Assembly: GCA_025738555.1 (NCBI GenBank)
Contig: JAOVFP010000008.1
Coordinates: forward strand, 2,046,001 to 2,110,000
Direction: 5' to 3'
Length of the DNA: 64,000 bases
DNA from: Cyathus striatus
Taxonomy: Eukaryota; Basidiomycota; Agaricomycetes; Agaricales; Nidulariaceae
The notes under the pieces: model-generated
Seen by the model: the letters and a program-made list of their open reading frames with translations, nothing else
Database searches by the model: none
Told to the model about the DNA's origin: nothing
Position numbers and translations under genes: made by a program
Shown: positions 45,313 through 57,177 of the stretch, piece after piece
Layout: every line of letters begins with the position of its first letter
Numbering within the stretch: the first letter of the stretch is position 1

Positions 45313-47406
45313 TTACCTTTCCCCCTCTGCTTTCTGCTTTCCCTTTCCAGCACTAATACCCTTCTTTTTCTTAATCCAGTTTTCCAAGTCTGTTCTAGTG
45401 AATCCTGCTGTCTTCTCCAATCCCCATAACTCATGAGTTGCTTTATTATCTGGTGGGGTTGCAGTACTCAACCACTCTTCCATGTCAGGGTAGTTGGATA
45501 CAAATTTAAGAACTTTATCCCAATGATGCCAAGCAGTCCCAGCAGCTCCAAACATTGTGTGTAAGTCTCTCATAATTGGCTTATCCATATCAGAGGGCCA
45601 CATCTGTGGGCTTGTATCTACCAAGTGTTTGACTAATTGTACCTCTTGGTAGATTTTCCATGCTATCTGAATAGACCAGTTCTTATGTCCAAGAAGGGAC
45701 TTATCCACTTTATAAACAGATATAATAAGTTCTTGTTTTTTAGTAAGTCCATCAGGAATGTCAAGATTCTCATCAGTAGCAGCAGAGGCAGAGGCATTTT
45801 CACTGCTCTTAGTAGTTGTTGATGCTCCATAGGAACTGCCCACACTTCTTGCTAAGTGGAAGTTGACAGTTTCTTTCACAGAAATCTAAGAAATTATGAG
45901 AAATTAGATATGAATATAAGTTAAAATGACATTACAGCAGTAAGATATAACACCAGATCATTTATTCGAGAAGTCCACTGAATAGTATCAGTGCTTTCAA
46001 TATCATTGAAATGTCCAAATATAATCCAAGTATCATGCTCAGTGTCAAAATTCATAATAAGCCTATTTTGAACTACATAATATTAGTCAAATGATAACAT
46101 TAAGTCAAAGTTAATCTTACGTTTAATGATAGGCATTCTTTTTGCAACTGAGTCCAGTACCAATTTAAGGCAAGAATTTACTGTAGTTGGCACAGCCTGA
46201 GGTGGTGTTTCAGTATTCAACAGGGTTGGATTAAACTTAGGAGAATCATCAGAAACTGTGATGTAGACAAACCCCTGAGGGTTTACAACCATAGATGAAC
46301 TTTCATTTGTATTATCAGCAAACTGAAAATTATTTCCTTGAGCTTTTCCCTGGAATATGCCTCCTAGAAATTTATTTCAGAACTTCTATGACCAAGAAAA
46401 AAATAAGAAGAAATACCAGTAGTTCTGGATGCACCCTTCAAATCTTTCTTTGTAGGTATGGCATCAGATGCCAATGTGGAGTCTATAAACATTTTAGAAA
46501 AGGTACAAATAAAAATATAGCACATACCAATATCCATTGTGCCTACATCTTCCTCCTCAATCTGAGCCAAGCTACTGTCATTCTCATCTAAAACCATATC
46601 TTCTCTTTCTTCTACATCATTATCACCATCATAGTCATTATCATTGCTATCACCATCTTTATCTTCTGTATTGTCTTCATTTTCCTCATTATTATCCTGA
46701 GTTATGCCCTCAGTCTCACTGGCATGTTCAACTTCAGAGTTATTGTCCCCAGAATCACTTGATTGGCTTGGGGTTGTAGCCAAGACTTCAGAAGTGCCAG
46801 TAATCTCAGAAGTGCCAGTAATCTCAGAAGTGCCAGTAATCTCAGAAGTGCCAGCAATCTCAGAAGTGCTAGTAATCTCAGAAGCCCTAGAAATCTCAGA
46901 GGCACCAGCAGTCTTGGGCTGCATAGGTGGTGCAATAGAAATTGACATTTCTTGAAGTTTCTTCATAGCACTAAAATTATTGCATTAGAAAAATCTAGTG
47001 CAACAAAATATATACTTACGCCTTGGATTTCTCTTTGTTGGCTGCATTGCTTGCAGCTTCATCTTCCTTATCTTTATTACTAGCGGTTTTACTTAAAATT
47101 TAAGTGAGATATTGAACTTTGAAAAATAACTACAATAGCTAATACATACCACCCACCTCTCCCCCTCAGTTTCCCACCTCTTCCCCTCCCACCTCTTTTC
47201 TTTCCCTGCTTTTCACTGTTATCCACTGTTTCTTCATCAGCTGTAACAGCAGGCTTCTTGGTAGCTGGCTCAGCTGTGGTATCTACAGTAGATTGTGTAT
47301 GTTTGTGGCCTTTAGAGGCAGGTGGCTCAGTGCGAGTCAAACCACTGTGAGAAGTTGGTGGTGAGACTGGGGTATTGTTGCTTTTTTTGCTGTTTTGAGA
47401 TGGCAT
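45313..47406 (-). CDS. Passenger gene of E5: unknown nuclear-type protein
   Basis: The start is the ATG at 47406 (MPSQNSKKSNNTPVSPP). The first exon ends in basic RGG-like repeats (KRGGRGRGGKLRGRGG). Following exons: about 47027-47090 (KTASNKDKEDEAA); 46531-46978 with six TSEITG-type repeats, then a strongly acidic region; a short exon near 46420-46482 (STLASDAIPTKKDLKG); about 46130-46380 (FLGGIFQGKAQGNNFQFADN, MVVNPQGFVYITVSDD); about 45935-46075 (DTEHDTWIIFGHFND); and 45313-45888 (LARSVGSSYG, IAWKIYQEVQLVKHL, MWPSDMDKPIMRDLH, basic C-terminus). Introns are 45-60 nt GT-AG. No family recognised. The basic/acidic composition suggests a chromatin- or DNA-associated role. Its N-terminus resembles that of the E4 gene, so the pair is a standard part of this transposon type. 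One exon junction near 46385 is uncertain. Confidence 0.6.
46785..46900. repeat. 18-bp coding minisatellite in the passenger gene
   Basis: Six units of the form AGTGCCAGTAATCTCAGA encode the TSEITG hexapeptide repeat on the minus strand. Confidence 0.9.
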
Positions 47407-47799
47407 ATTTGTTGAAAACAGAGTAAGAGTTTAACAAAGTTGAAGTAAGAGATGGTGGTTGAGTGGTTGAGAGTTAAGTGGGGGGGACACAATGAACTCA
47501 ACAGCTTGTGTCCCATGGCCTGTGTCCCATGCTACACACACATGACATGCTTCCTAACCTTGTCTAAAATTATCTTAACATGTGGTGTAATCCTATTGGT
47601 GAGCTAATATTATCTACACTAAACTTAACTACAACATGCACAATCTTCTCTGTGAAAACCAATTCTATTGGTAGACTAATAATATCTACACTAAACTTAG
47701 CTACAACATACACAGCCAACTTAGAAGCATCACACAAGCACCTAAGTGCCCAAGTCCCCCCCTACCATGTGTGCACACATCCAAGCATCCTCAAGCCTT

Positions 47800-48860
47800 C
47801 GTAAGTGCCCTAATCCTTAAATCTTCCCCTCCCCTAGCACTACACAGGCACATGCATGCACAGACACCACAAGTGTTCTCAAATCTCAAATCCCCCCTCC
47901 AATAGCACTACACAGGTGCACACACACACAGACGCTACAAGTGTCCTTGAATCTTGAATCCCCCTCCCCTAGCACTATGCAGGCACATGCACACATGGAT
48001 GCTACAAGCGCCCTTGAATCTCGAATCCCCCTCCCCTAGCACTACGCAGGCGCACACATGCATGGACACCACAAGTGTCCTTGAATCTCGAATCCCCCCT
48101 CCCCTAGCACTATGCATACACACCATGGCGCACACACCGATGCACAGACACACCAAGCATCCTCATATCCCCCACCCTCCCTAGCATGGTGCACACACAC
48201 TCTCATCCACTGTCTCCAAATCCCCTATTACACAAGTACATGTATACCATAGCATCTCCAAACCCCCTAGCATTACATGCGCACACTGTAACTCCTACTT
48301 ACTACATGTAGTGAACATTAGTACTAATTTATGACAATTAAAAAGTGAAAAATACTCACTTCATCAAATGCTGTGCTTCCAACTTATTACCCACATACAC
48401 ACGTGCTAAGATGGACGTAGAGGAAGAGGCTGGAGAGAGGCTGGCTGGGGGGGGGTGGGGCCATTGACACACCGCCACTGCTGTCAATGCGAAGGGAAAG
48501 GCTGGAGGGTACGAAGAAGAAGGGGGGTTAGGGACACTAGCGTGGACAGGGAGACAGCACGAAGAACATTGTGCATTGACTTCGTTGAGGACTGGTGGAA
48601 GACGCATGAGCAGGAGAAGAGGCAGGAAAACAAGATGTATGCACACACAGACACCCTGAGTGTCCTCAAATCTTCCACCCTCCCCTAGCACTATGCAGAT
48701 GCCAAGTGTCCTTGAATCTCAAATCGTCCCCCCATCCCTAGCACTATGCAAATGCGCCATGGTGCACGCACGCACAGACACCCCAAGTGTCCTTGAATCC
48801 CCCACCTTCCCTAGCACGATGCACGCACGCCTTCATCCGCCATCTCTGCCCAAAGTCCCA
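47800..48860. repeat. Minisatellite of about 60-66 bp in E5, two blocks
   Basis: Units read CCTTGAATCTCGAATCCCCC, CTCCCCTAGCACTACGCAGG and a CACACATG/ACACCACAAGTGT tail. The main block is 47800-48190 with about six units. A second block at 48650-48860 follows an unrelated G-rich stretch (48400-48640). Overlapping ORFs are not genes. Confidence 0.85.
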
Positions 48861-48869
48861 CCTGGTCTA

Positions 48870-49500
48870 CCCAACATCTGCAATGTGCCACACAACAATG
48901 AGATGCTCCTGCGAGAAAGAAGAGACGATCGATAATGTGGCATTGATTAGTTGACAGGGGATGAGGGCGGTGCTGGATAGCAGAGATGGCAATGGTGGAT
49001 GGACACCGTTGCAGTAACAGGGGGGGGCTGAAGGTGTTGGGGGCTTGGTGGATCGTGTTGACGACCTGCAGAGACTTCGGGAGGGGAACATTGGGGTTGG
49101 GGAGTTGGAGTGGGCGTGGAAAGGTCAAGGTGAGGGTGGTAACGCGGCATCAACGACATTTCATGTTGGCGCCGGGACCACCCGAAATGGCACTGAAAGG
49201 GGGAATGCAGCACTGGAAGGCAGAGAAGGGGGGGTTGAGGACCTTGAGGGCTTAGCACATCGCATCGACAACCGGGAAGGACTTGAGGAGAGGAATGTTG
49301 AGGTTGAAGGGGGTGGTAACACAGTGTCGGTGCTTCGTGTTGATGCTGGGGCTGAAAGGGGCAGACATTGAGAGGGGGGGTGTTGTGGTTTGACATTGAA
49401 AAGAGTGGTAGAATGCATTGCCACCCATGAAGCTTTATACAGGGTTAGCATGGGGAGGGGGAGGGAGAGGGGGAGGGAGGGAGACATACCATGCTAAACT
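48870..49500. other. G-rich low-complexity region in E5
   Basis: GGGTTGGGGAG-like composition with ORFs on both strands and all frames, none with recognisable motifs. It occupies the position equivalent to the G-rich minisatellite of E4. Confidence 0.5.
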
Positions 49501-49639
49501 ACCCTGTGACCCACTAAACACATTTGAATACATTATCCCCCCTATTGGATGGCGAAATTGAGGGAAATTGAGGCAGGGAAGACGATCCCGTGCATATTGA
49601 TGCAGCTTGGTATGTCGACAATGTGTGTATCTTGCCGTG

Positions 49640-50100
49640 TCAAATGCAATGTTGCTGTATCGATATGAAGCACGTGTGTGGGGGCTGTAATCGATAAGGA
49701 AGCATTAGTTGTGTAGATAGTGTAGATATAAATATGCGCTAAAAAAAACTTACCTGCAAGAGAGCACCGATGAACACAGGTGGGTCAACATATCGAACGC
49801 AACGTTGCCGTATCTATACGAAGCATGCATGTGGGAGTGGGGGCTGTAATTGATAAGAAACTGTCAGTTGTGTGGATATACATACATGCTAAAAAAAACT
49901 CACCTGCAAGTGAGCACCAACAAATGCAGGTGGGTTGATGTGTCGAACGCAACATTGCCGCATCAATATGAAGCACGCATGTGAGAGTGGGGGCTGTAAT
50001 CGATAAGAAACTGTCAGTTGTGTGGATATTGATACATGCTAAAAAAAAACTTACCAAAAAGCGACTGCTGACGAATGCAGGTGGATCAACAACAGTGAGA
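49640..50100. repeat. Three tandem units of about 150 bp in E5
   Basis: Units share GGGGGCTGTAATCGATAAG, CTGTCAGTTGTGTGGATA, a run of A followed by CTTACCTGCAAG, and CGAACGCAAC(A/G)TTGCCG. Each unit contains a good minus-strand splice donor (CTTGCAG/GTAAG), so they may be repeated untranslated exons upstream of the passenger gene. Confidence 0.8.
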
Positions 50101-50405
50101 GTCGACAGTGGTGAGGGAGAAAGAAATTGATCCTGAAGAAACAGTGGTCAGTACTCATCAATATCCATTGATATCGATCATCCGCAATGTGAATAAACTT
50201 ACCAAGCATGAAACGGTGCTCTATCACATGGAGTTAAATGGAGGGAGGGGGGCAAGCAGAATGGTGGTGGTGGTGGTGGTGGAAGGACAGTGGGGGATGC
50301 GTGGTACAAAAGCAAACACATGGGAAGTTATTCAACATTGCACAAAAAAATTTGCAGGTAGAGTGTATAGGGTGACTATATAGCATATAGTACCTCAGAG
50401 AAATA

Positions 50406-50490
50406 AAGTCATATGGCGTAGCGGTTTAGTGTGCTGGTCATGGGAAATACATGGCTGGTTTTGTGAGGGCGAGCATTTGAACACCAGTGT
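50406..50490 (+). other. tRNA-like module in E5
   Basis: A-box-like ATGGCGTAGCGGTTTAGTG (from 50412), a weaker B-box-like GCATTTGAACACC (50473-50485) and a T-run at 50499-50505 that could terminate Pol III. It is about 330 bp inside the right end, matching E3 and E4 in position and strand. Confidence 0.5.
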
Positions 50491-51399
50491 GTACTCTCTT
50501 TTTTTATATATGCTATACTATATATAGTAAGAGTAATATTCCATTCGCACTTCACATGAATTTCACATACATTTAGAGTGAACGTGAATCCAGAATGTGA
50601 AAATTCACATGAATATTAGGTGAATCTTTCACCTGAAATTCATGTGAATAGATGAAGTTCATGTGAAGTTTGCATGAAATTCATGTGAAATTCATGTGAA
50701 ATAATTTGTGGCATTATCACCCAAAAATTAAAAAAAATAGTGGGTAAAAAGTTCACATGAATTTCATGTGAAATTCATGTGTAAGGGGGGGGGGAGCACA
50801 AAGAGCTCAAATCTTCTGAACAGGAGCTGCCCTTCATATCCTCTATGAACATTCTTCATGAGATTTGGTGAGGGCTCCATTGGCAAGGGCTTTGGCATTC
50901 TCATTTTTTGTTGTTCTACACTTGATAGGGTTTTAGAATATGGGGGTGAGTGAACTTTTTTCTTGTCATTGTGGAAAACTTAGACCTTAATTCTCCCTCC
51001 AAGCTGTTTGCTCCCTTTTCTCTAGCTTTGGGTTTGTTCATTTGCACTATAGATTGTACCTGAGACTCTTACTGGTATTCTTTTTTATGTTGATTTTATG
51101 TGATATCTTGTGGTGTTCTTTCTTTCTGCTTATATTCTTTGTTGCCTCAGGCTCTTTTGTATGGTAGACTTGACACTGGTACATATGAGAAGATGTGTGT
51201 CTTAGGTACATGGAGAGGATACTGGTTTTGATGCATGGGAGTTGGACACTTCACTGTGGGGATCTTGGGGTGTTGTTATTGTGTAGCTTCATTTTACCAT
51301 GTACAGTGATTTTGTTCTGTATGTGGTGAGGTGGAATTTCCTTTGCTGTGATCTTGGCTGTGAAATATTTTGGTCTCAGTCATAATTGCAAGTCTATTG

Positions 51400-52627
51400 A
51401 TATTCTGGCTTTTAAAATAAACTTATTTTTTGATTATTATTTCCTTTTATTCAAACTTCTATATTTAAATCTGTGCAAGGAACCAACCCATGAGTACAAG
51501 AGTTGGAATGAGTCCTGAGTTGCCAACTATAGTATTTTCTACAAAATATGCTACTAAGGGATGAGTACAAGGGCTGGGATTGAGACCTGTGTCACCAGCC
51601 AAAGTATCACACTGATACAAACCAAGGGTATTAAAAAGAATATATGATATGGTGGTGGTCTTTTTCATTTATTTAAATATATTACACTCTTTTCAAGATA
51701 GCCACTATGCTACTTCTTTTACAACTATTATTATTATATAATAAAGTCACCATATCACTCTTGTACACCTTGAATGGTGTTCTAGCACAAAGTTCAATGC
51801 ATCATGTGCCACTGTATAAAACTCCGAAATAAATTCTAAATCAAAGTACCTATGCTGGTATCACTCAAATCCATAGCCTTAATAGAACATGATTTGTACC
51901 CCCCATATGAGAAACCAGGTGGTTGCATGGCTTACATGTGTAAAACCACATGAACAAATGGCACATGAAACAGCCAAGAACAGTACTAATGCCATCATGC
52001 ACAATTGATGTGCACATCAGAACAAGCTGTTAACTCCAAAATCCTTTGTAACCAAGTGCATACCAATGCAAGCACATGTTCTAGCACATGTATTAAAAAA
52101 TACCAATACCACAGCATTTGGAGTGCCTTTGAAACAAGGTGCATCCACATGATTTCTCATGTGCAGAGTCGGTCCTATTTTAAAGGAGTTTAGTAAATAT
52201 TCTTGGAAGCACATTACCTAAAGACTAGAATTAGACTACATTACACAATATGCCTAGGTGTCATTATAGTATATAGGTAGTTCAGCTTAGCTGTAGGGAA
52301 GGCAAGTACTGCATGAGCTGTCTTCCATTCTCAAAGTAGAGTAACATTCTGAAGAATAGTATCAGAGTTCTGATTAGTATTTGAAGTACTGAGTACTATT
52401 GTATTGAATTGAATATTGGATTTTCGAGTTTTAACTAGAACTTTAATTGAAGTCAGAAATCCCAGTCTCAGAAAGCAATCTATTGTCTTGAAACTTGTTC
52501 TATTTCACTATTGCAAACCAGATACCCTTTGTACAAAATATAACTAACTTAGATTACATATTTTATGTTAGTGGTGCTACTGCTAACTACTTAAAGTACT
52601 ACTAACAAGTTAGTCATATCACTATCA
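51400..52627. mobile_element. Unclassified insertion in the NACHT-tail copy
   Basis: Recognised because the source copy reads straight through AGTCTATTGTCCCTGC (about 34055) while here 1228 bp separate the halves. The left border CTATTG and right border CTATCA may be a diverged target duplication. No clear inverted ends and no coding domain; it contains a short imperfect duplication (GAGTACAAG...GAGTxxTG) near 51490-51590. Confidence 0.6.
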
Positions 52628-52976
52628 TCCCTGCAAAGGCTATATTGGTCAATGTAGTTTCAATGGGCTTGCTGCATGGTCCAAGATAGCCACTACCTTT
52701 GTTTCTCTATACTTATTTATTCCACTAATCCTTGTACTTTCACAGCTCATATCACAAATAGCAGGTTATCAAGTCCCCCTTCCACACTACAAATAAAAAT
52801 TGGTCATCAACTATTCAATGTTACTACTGTCATTTGCAAGTTCCTCTCTCTTACTTAATTTTAAGTCTAAACCACAATGTCTTAACCTGTGTTATCCTTC
52901 AGGTATGTTTATCCATCATACAACCAACACATCCTAATGTTCTCATAGATTACTTTGATATACACATCTGGCCTCT

Positions 52977-53178
52977 TGTAAAGGTTGTATCCTTTATGAC
53001 TTACAGTCCCACCATATACACCTGACCAAACCCTATTGGTAAGTCTAAGTATGATGGGAGTAAGTCCCTTTATATAAATGCATGTATCAAGATATAAATA
53101 AGGTAATTGTTTGGCTATACCAATGTAGCCAAACAATATGGTAATGCCAAGTCTGAATAAGTAAGTGCACCCCTTACA
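52977..53178. mobile_element. Possible solo LTR
   Basis: A 202-bp segment starts TGTAAAGG and ends CCCCTTACA, an LTR-like inverted terminus. It starts exactly where the NACHT-tail copy breaks off. The 5-bp flanks do not match. Tentative. Confidence 0.3.
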
Positions 53179-53179
53179 C

Positions 53180-53744
53180 AACCCCCCAAGAGGTCTGTAC
53201 AGATCTGTACGGATCTGCATGGAATCCAAAAATTCCGTATGGATCCATACAGAATTTATATAGTAGCTATTATTATTATTAGAGGTGATTATTCTATATG
53301 GATTCTGTGTGGATTTATGCACAGCTGCCTTGTCACACATGTCAAGTGTAACCCTAGGTGAAAAGTGTCACACTATACAAAATCCATGATACACTCAATA
53401 TATAGTATCATTCTCAATGCATAGTATCACACTTAATGCATAGTGTTATGCTTAATGTATAGTGTCACACTCAACACCTAGTGTCATGCTTAATGCAGAG
53501 TGTCACATGCAAGGAAATAAGTATAATAAAATTCTGTACAGAATTTTCAGGTCTGTAATGCGGAATTCCAAGGAATTCTGTGTAATCCATATGGAATTTT
53601 CAGAATCTGTGTGGAATCTGTACAGACTCAAAAAAACCTCTGCCAAAATGAAAAAAATCTGTGCAGATTCCACATGGATTCTGAAAATTCTGTACAGATT
53701 CCATGCAGATCTGTACAGAACACATGGCTAAGTGTAAAGAGCTC
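53180..53744. mobile_element. TIR element, VNTR-MITE copy 3, truncated
   Basis: Starts in CCCCCCAAGAGGTCTGTACAG without the outer CAGTAATTTACACT end, and finishes AGTGTAAAGAGCTC at 53744. It carries the TCTGTACAGA subterminal units on both sides but only about 170 bp of the minisatellite core (53340-53510). Confidence 0.8.
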
Positions 53745-56736
53745 AGGACAGCCTTGAAAGTAGAATAACCTCATTTAAACAACTCCACCCCAACATCAGC
53801 AATCAAAAATTGGATGCAATGTTCCATACAGTGGTCTAACAAGTCTCATCAATGGTCACCCAAAGCAGAATGAAAGTCAACCTGAATGAACCAAGGTTTG
53901 TAGAAGCAACCATGGCACTAATAGGCAAGCTTATGCTGGCCTACTATGCCACCCAACAGTGGAAAACCACATCGAGACCTGAAATGCCAATGTCCCAAAT
54001 AATGGCCAGCAGAATAGAATTCATAAACTCATTCACCAGACCCAAACAGGGGAATGTGTCAGTGGTAATACAAGATGCACCACCTCCCATGCAAAAAGCA
54101 GCAAACACTGCTGCTATGAAAGCACTGAGCTTCCACCCACTAGAAACATCATCAGTACCAGGGAATTGGTTTCATTCCACAAAATGTCACAACAAGACTG
54201 AACTGGGTCCACTTGAACACACAGATCCCAAGAGCACTACAATGGGATGACCAGCTGGAACTCCAGCATATGAGAAATGAGGATATCAGTGTTCATGGAG
54301 TCACCAATATCAAGGAACAGGGCATCCTGTTCAATGGTCCTGATCCAGTTGATCTGAATAAGATAAGGCAACCAGGTAAGACCACATCACTAAGAGAGGC
54401 AACCCTGGCCCAACCTTGACTCAAATTAACAAGGCCCTGACTTGGTGGGATACCCACCACTACAGGGTATAATTATAGGAATGACCCACTACAATCAATC
54501 ATAGAACACAAGCCCTAGCCAGATGAGCTGGATGAACTAGAAGGTACCACAACACCAATAATGGCAAGATGGGGCAGGCAGTACTCACTGCCACCACCAC
54601 ACAGAAGCTCATTGATATGCACCATGGCCCTGGAATCCCAAGAATATCAACAAAATCAATTGCAGGAACACTTGCACCTGACACTTCATGAATACCTAAC
54701 AATGAGGCTAGAACTACCTGAGGGATATAGGCCCCTATGATATAATCCCAAATCAGTAGACAAGTACTCAGAAGCATCATTGCTATTCTTCGAACTAGAA
54801 TGATGGCTGCTTGGACTAGCTGCACACTTGTGCATATACCAACTAGGAGGCCTACAATGTGACCAAGAGTGTATCCTGCTCCTATCTGAATTCTTAAATG
54901 GAGAAGCAAAACAATGGTACTTCTGGCACATTGCATCACCTATGAGAGCAAGGAATCATTGGTCATTCAATGATGTGATAATCAAACTATACAACAGGTC
55001 TGTTCACATCTCAAACAACCAAGAGGCCAGGGAGGCCTTCTACAAAACCCATTATGTTATAGAGCAAGGGCTCCAGGAGTTGTATGATACATTGACAGAT
55101 TATTTGCAATGTATGGCTGTACCTCCTGATGACCACAAATTCATGCATGTGTTTTTGAAGGCTGTGCCCTCCACCATATGAAGGAAACTACTAGATGATG
55201 TGGGACTATTCCCTGAAATAAATACATCTGAGGAATTCCTCATGGAAGGATGGACCTTTGAGGCCTTGCACTGCACAAGCCAAAACATGCACAGGTACCT
55301 GGACAACTTCATTGACCCTCTAAGTTCATGGGCACAACCAACACAAGGCAATACTGGATGACAGCAGGCTCAGGAACCCACCCCCAACTGCAACCTGCAC
55401 AGTACAGACAATCATAGAACCAAACCTACCCCACAACCCTCACCAGTAAACACAGGAAACATCAGAGGCATTCTCTGAGTGTTAGCAGCAACCCCCAACC
55501 CCAACCCAATACCAAGGCCAACCATGGCACAACAAGAAACAAGGGACAATCCTTGTATGACCCAACAAGTCATGGTAATGACTCCAGCTAAACTGACAGC
55601 ACCAGCATGAGCTGGACCATTGGTGACCTGCTACAACTGTAACAAGACCAGACACTTCAGGCAAGATTGCCCATTTCCTCAACAAGAACAGCTTAGAGCA
55701 GCACACTCAGTAAATGAGGATGCAGACACAAGGGATAGCCTGAAAGACCAGAGAACACTCAAGGACAATGAGGGGGACCAAGGCCCATATGGTTATGGTG
55801 AGGAAACAGTCCACATTGACATAGAGGAGCCTCCAAAACTATGAATTCAACAACAGGTCAGATTACTATAACCTGTACAAAACCCAAGACTCTATGAGGG
55901 CATTAGTGGTATACCCAGCCATACCACTACCAGCCTATGCACCTGCAGAACCAGTAACACAAAGAGTAACACTATGGGTTACAAAAGAAACAATTGATTG
56001 CCTGATCATCCCAGTAGACCAGAAGGAATGTCTGGCAACATATATACCAGTAGAGAAATCAAAGGCATGGACCCTGTAGGACTCTGGGAGCACAACTATG
56101 GGGATAACCCTGACCTACACTCAGATTGCTGACATTAAGGTAAGTTGACTCATGAAGGAATATATTCTTCAACTTGGAACCATCAGAAGTTGCTTATCAA
56201 TAAAGTACAGAACATACTTGGACCTGGGACTACCTGGGATGGAGAAAACTACATATGCTGACACAGCCAACTTCAACCATTATGATATGATAGTGGGAAT
56301 GCCCACTATGAGAAAACTGAAAGAAATTAGACTTTGAAACCAAAACAATAATTGTCAATGGCCATACCTTCCCTGCTGTACAAGTAACACTAAAAGAGAC
56401 AGAGGGATGCCTCCACCAATACTGTACAGGCAACATAAAAGAAAAATGACTAGGACACTGGACCCCAAAGCCAATCATAGAAGACTTACTTGATGAAGAA
56501 GGGGCCTGCCTCATGAACACATTACCAGAATGACACCCTTCCCTTCTCATGACAGAGGAGGAATACCTCCAATGAACAAAGGAGCTCAGAGCACCTAAAG
56601 TCCACCAATGAAACCCTACAACTAAGGTGGACAATAACCACCCACAAGATACACAAACTCCAGTTGAATACTGTCAACTGACATCATCAAAGTAAAAGTA
56701 GAAGACATAGTCACTGATTCCACAATACCAAAACAC
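53745..56736 (+). pseudogene. Ty3/gypsy gag-protease remnant
   Basis: A decayed retrotransposon polyprotein. An upstream open part at 53852-54250 is of unknown type. The gag capsid region lies at about 54715-55330, with LPEGYRP-type, SEFLNGEAKQWYFWHI, NQEAREAFYKTHYV and LYDTLTDYLQCMAV stretches. A CCHC zinc knuckle, CYNCNKTRHFRQDC, is at about 55629-55670. A retropepsin-type active site, DSGSTTMGIT, is at 56080-56110, preceded by an in-frame TAG. ANFNHYDMIVGMPTMRK follows (56265-56325). Many stops and shifts break the frame, and no reverse transcriptase follows because element E7 begins at 56737. Non-functional. Confidence 0.8.
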
Positions 56737-57177
56737 GAGGTCATTACACTGACCCACAGTCTCTAGAGTCTAGGTACAGCTTAGGCACCTAAGTTCAGTG
56801 GAGTTCAAGTAGAGTCCAGGTACCCTACTGATAGTGTAGTGAGACTCTCACTGGATTCTTGATAGTCTAGTGAGAGTTCAGTGGAGTCTCACTGAACTCT
56901 CGATAGTCTGGTGAGAGTTCAGTGAGACTCCACTGAACTCTCGATAGTCTGGTGAGAGTCCAGTGAGAGTCCAGTGATAACTGTGGGAGAGTGCAACATA
57001 CTGCAAAACACCTGCACTACAATAACCCACAATGTGAAATGGCATCAGCCTGGACCTGTATATTTCACTCCTCCACGAGATCAGGTGGACTCTGGGTAGA
57101 GTCCAGGACTCCTGGTGGACTCCAAGTGGACTCCAAGTGGACTCCAGGTGGACTCTACCTGGACTCTACCTGGACTC

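Larger units (their letters stand above)
42733..50818. mobile_element. TIR element E5 (8.1 kb), candidate full-length two-gene transposon
   Basis: The left end is CAGTACTTTGCACTCCCCC; the right end read inward is GAGCTCTTTGTGCTCCCCC. Flanks GAATCTTC (42725-42732) and AAATCTTC (50819-50826) form an 8-bp duplication with one mismatch. The empty site at 33486 in the source copy reads GAATCTTCTAAAC without the element, which proves insertion. Subterminal TTCATGTGAA/TTCACATGAA repeats lie at about 42765-42900 and 50550-50790. It encodes, on the minus strand, a CxC5-CxC6 gene and a large passenger gene, plus several minisatellites and a tRNA-like module. Confidence 0.9.
41701..52976 (+). repeat. 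Second copy of the NACHT 3' segment, split by two insertions
   Basis: Matches 32440-34405 in three consecutive pieces: 41701-42732, 50819-51399 and 52628-52976. The first piece begins inside the WD40 gene's last codons (LSPDxWESVTVTKK region). The gaps are element E5 (42733-50818) and an unclassified insertion (51400-52627). The copy stops at the start of a possible solo LTR. Confidence 0.9.
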
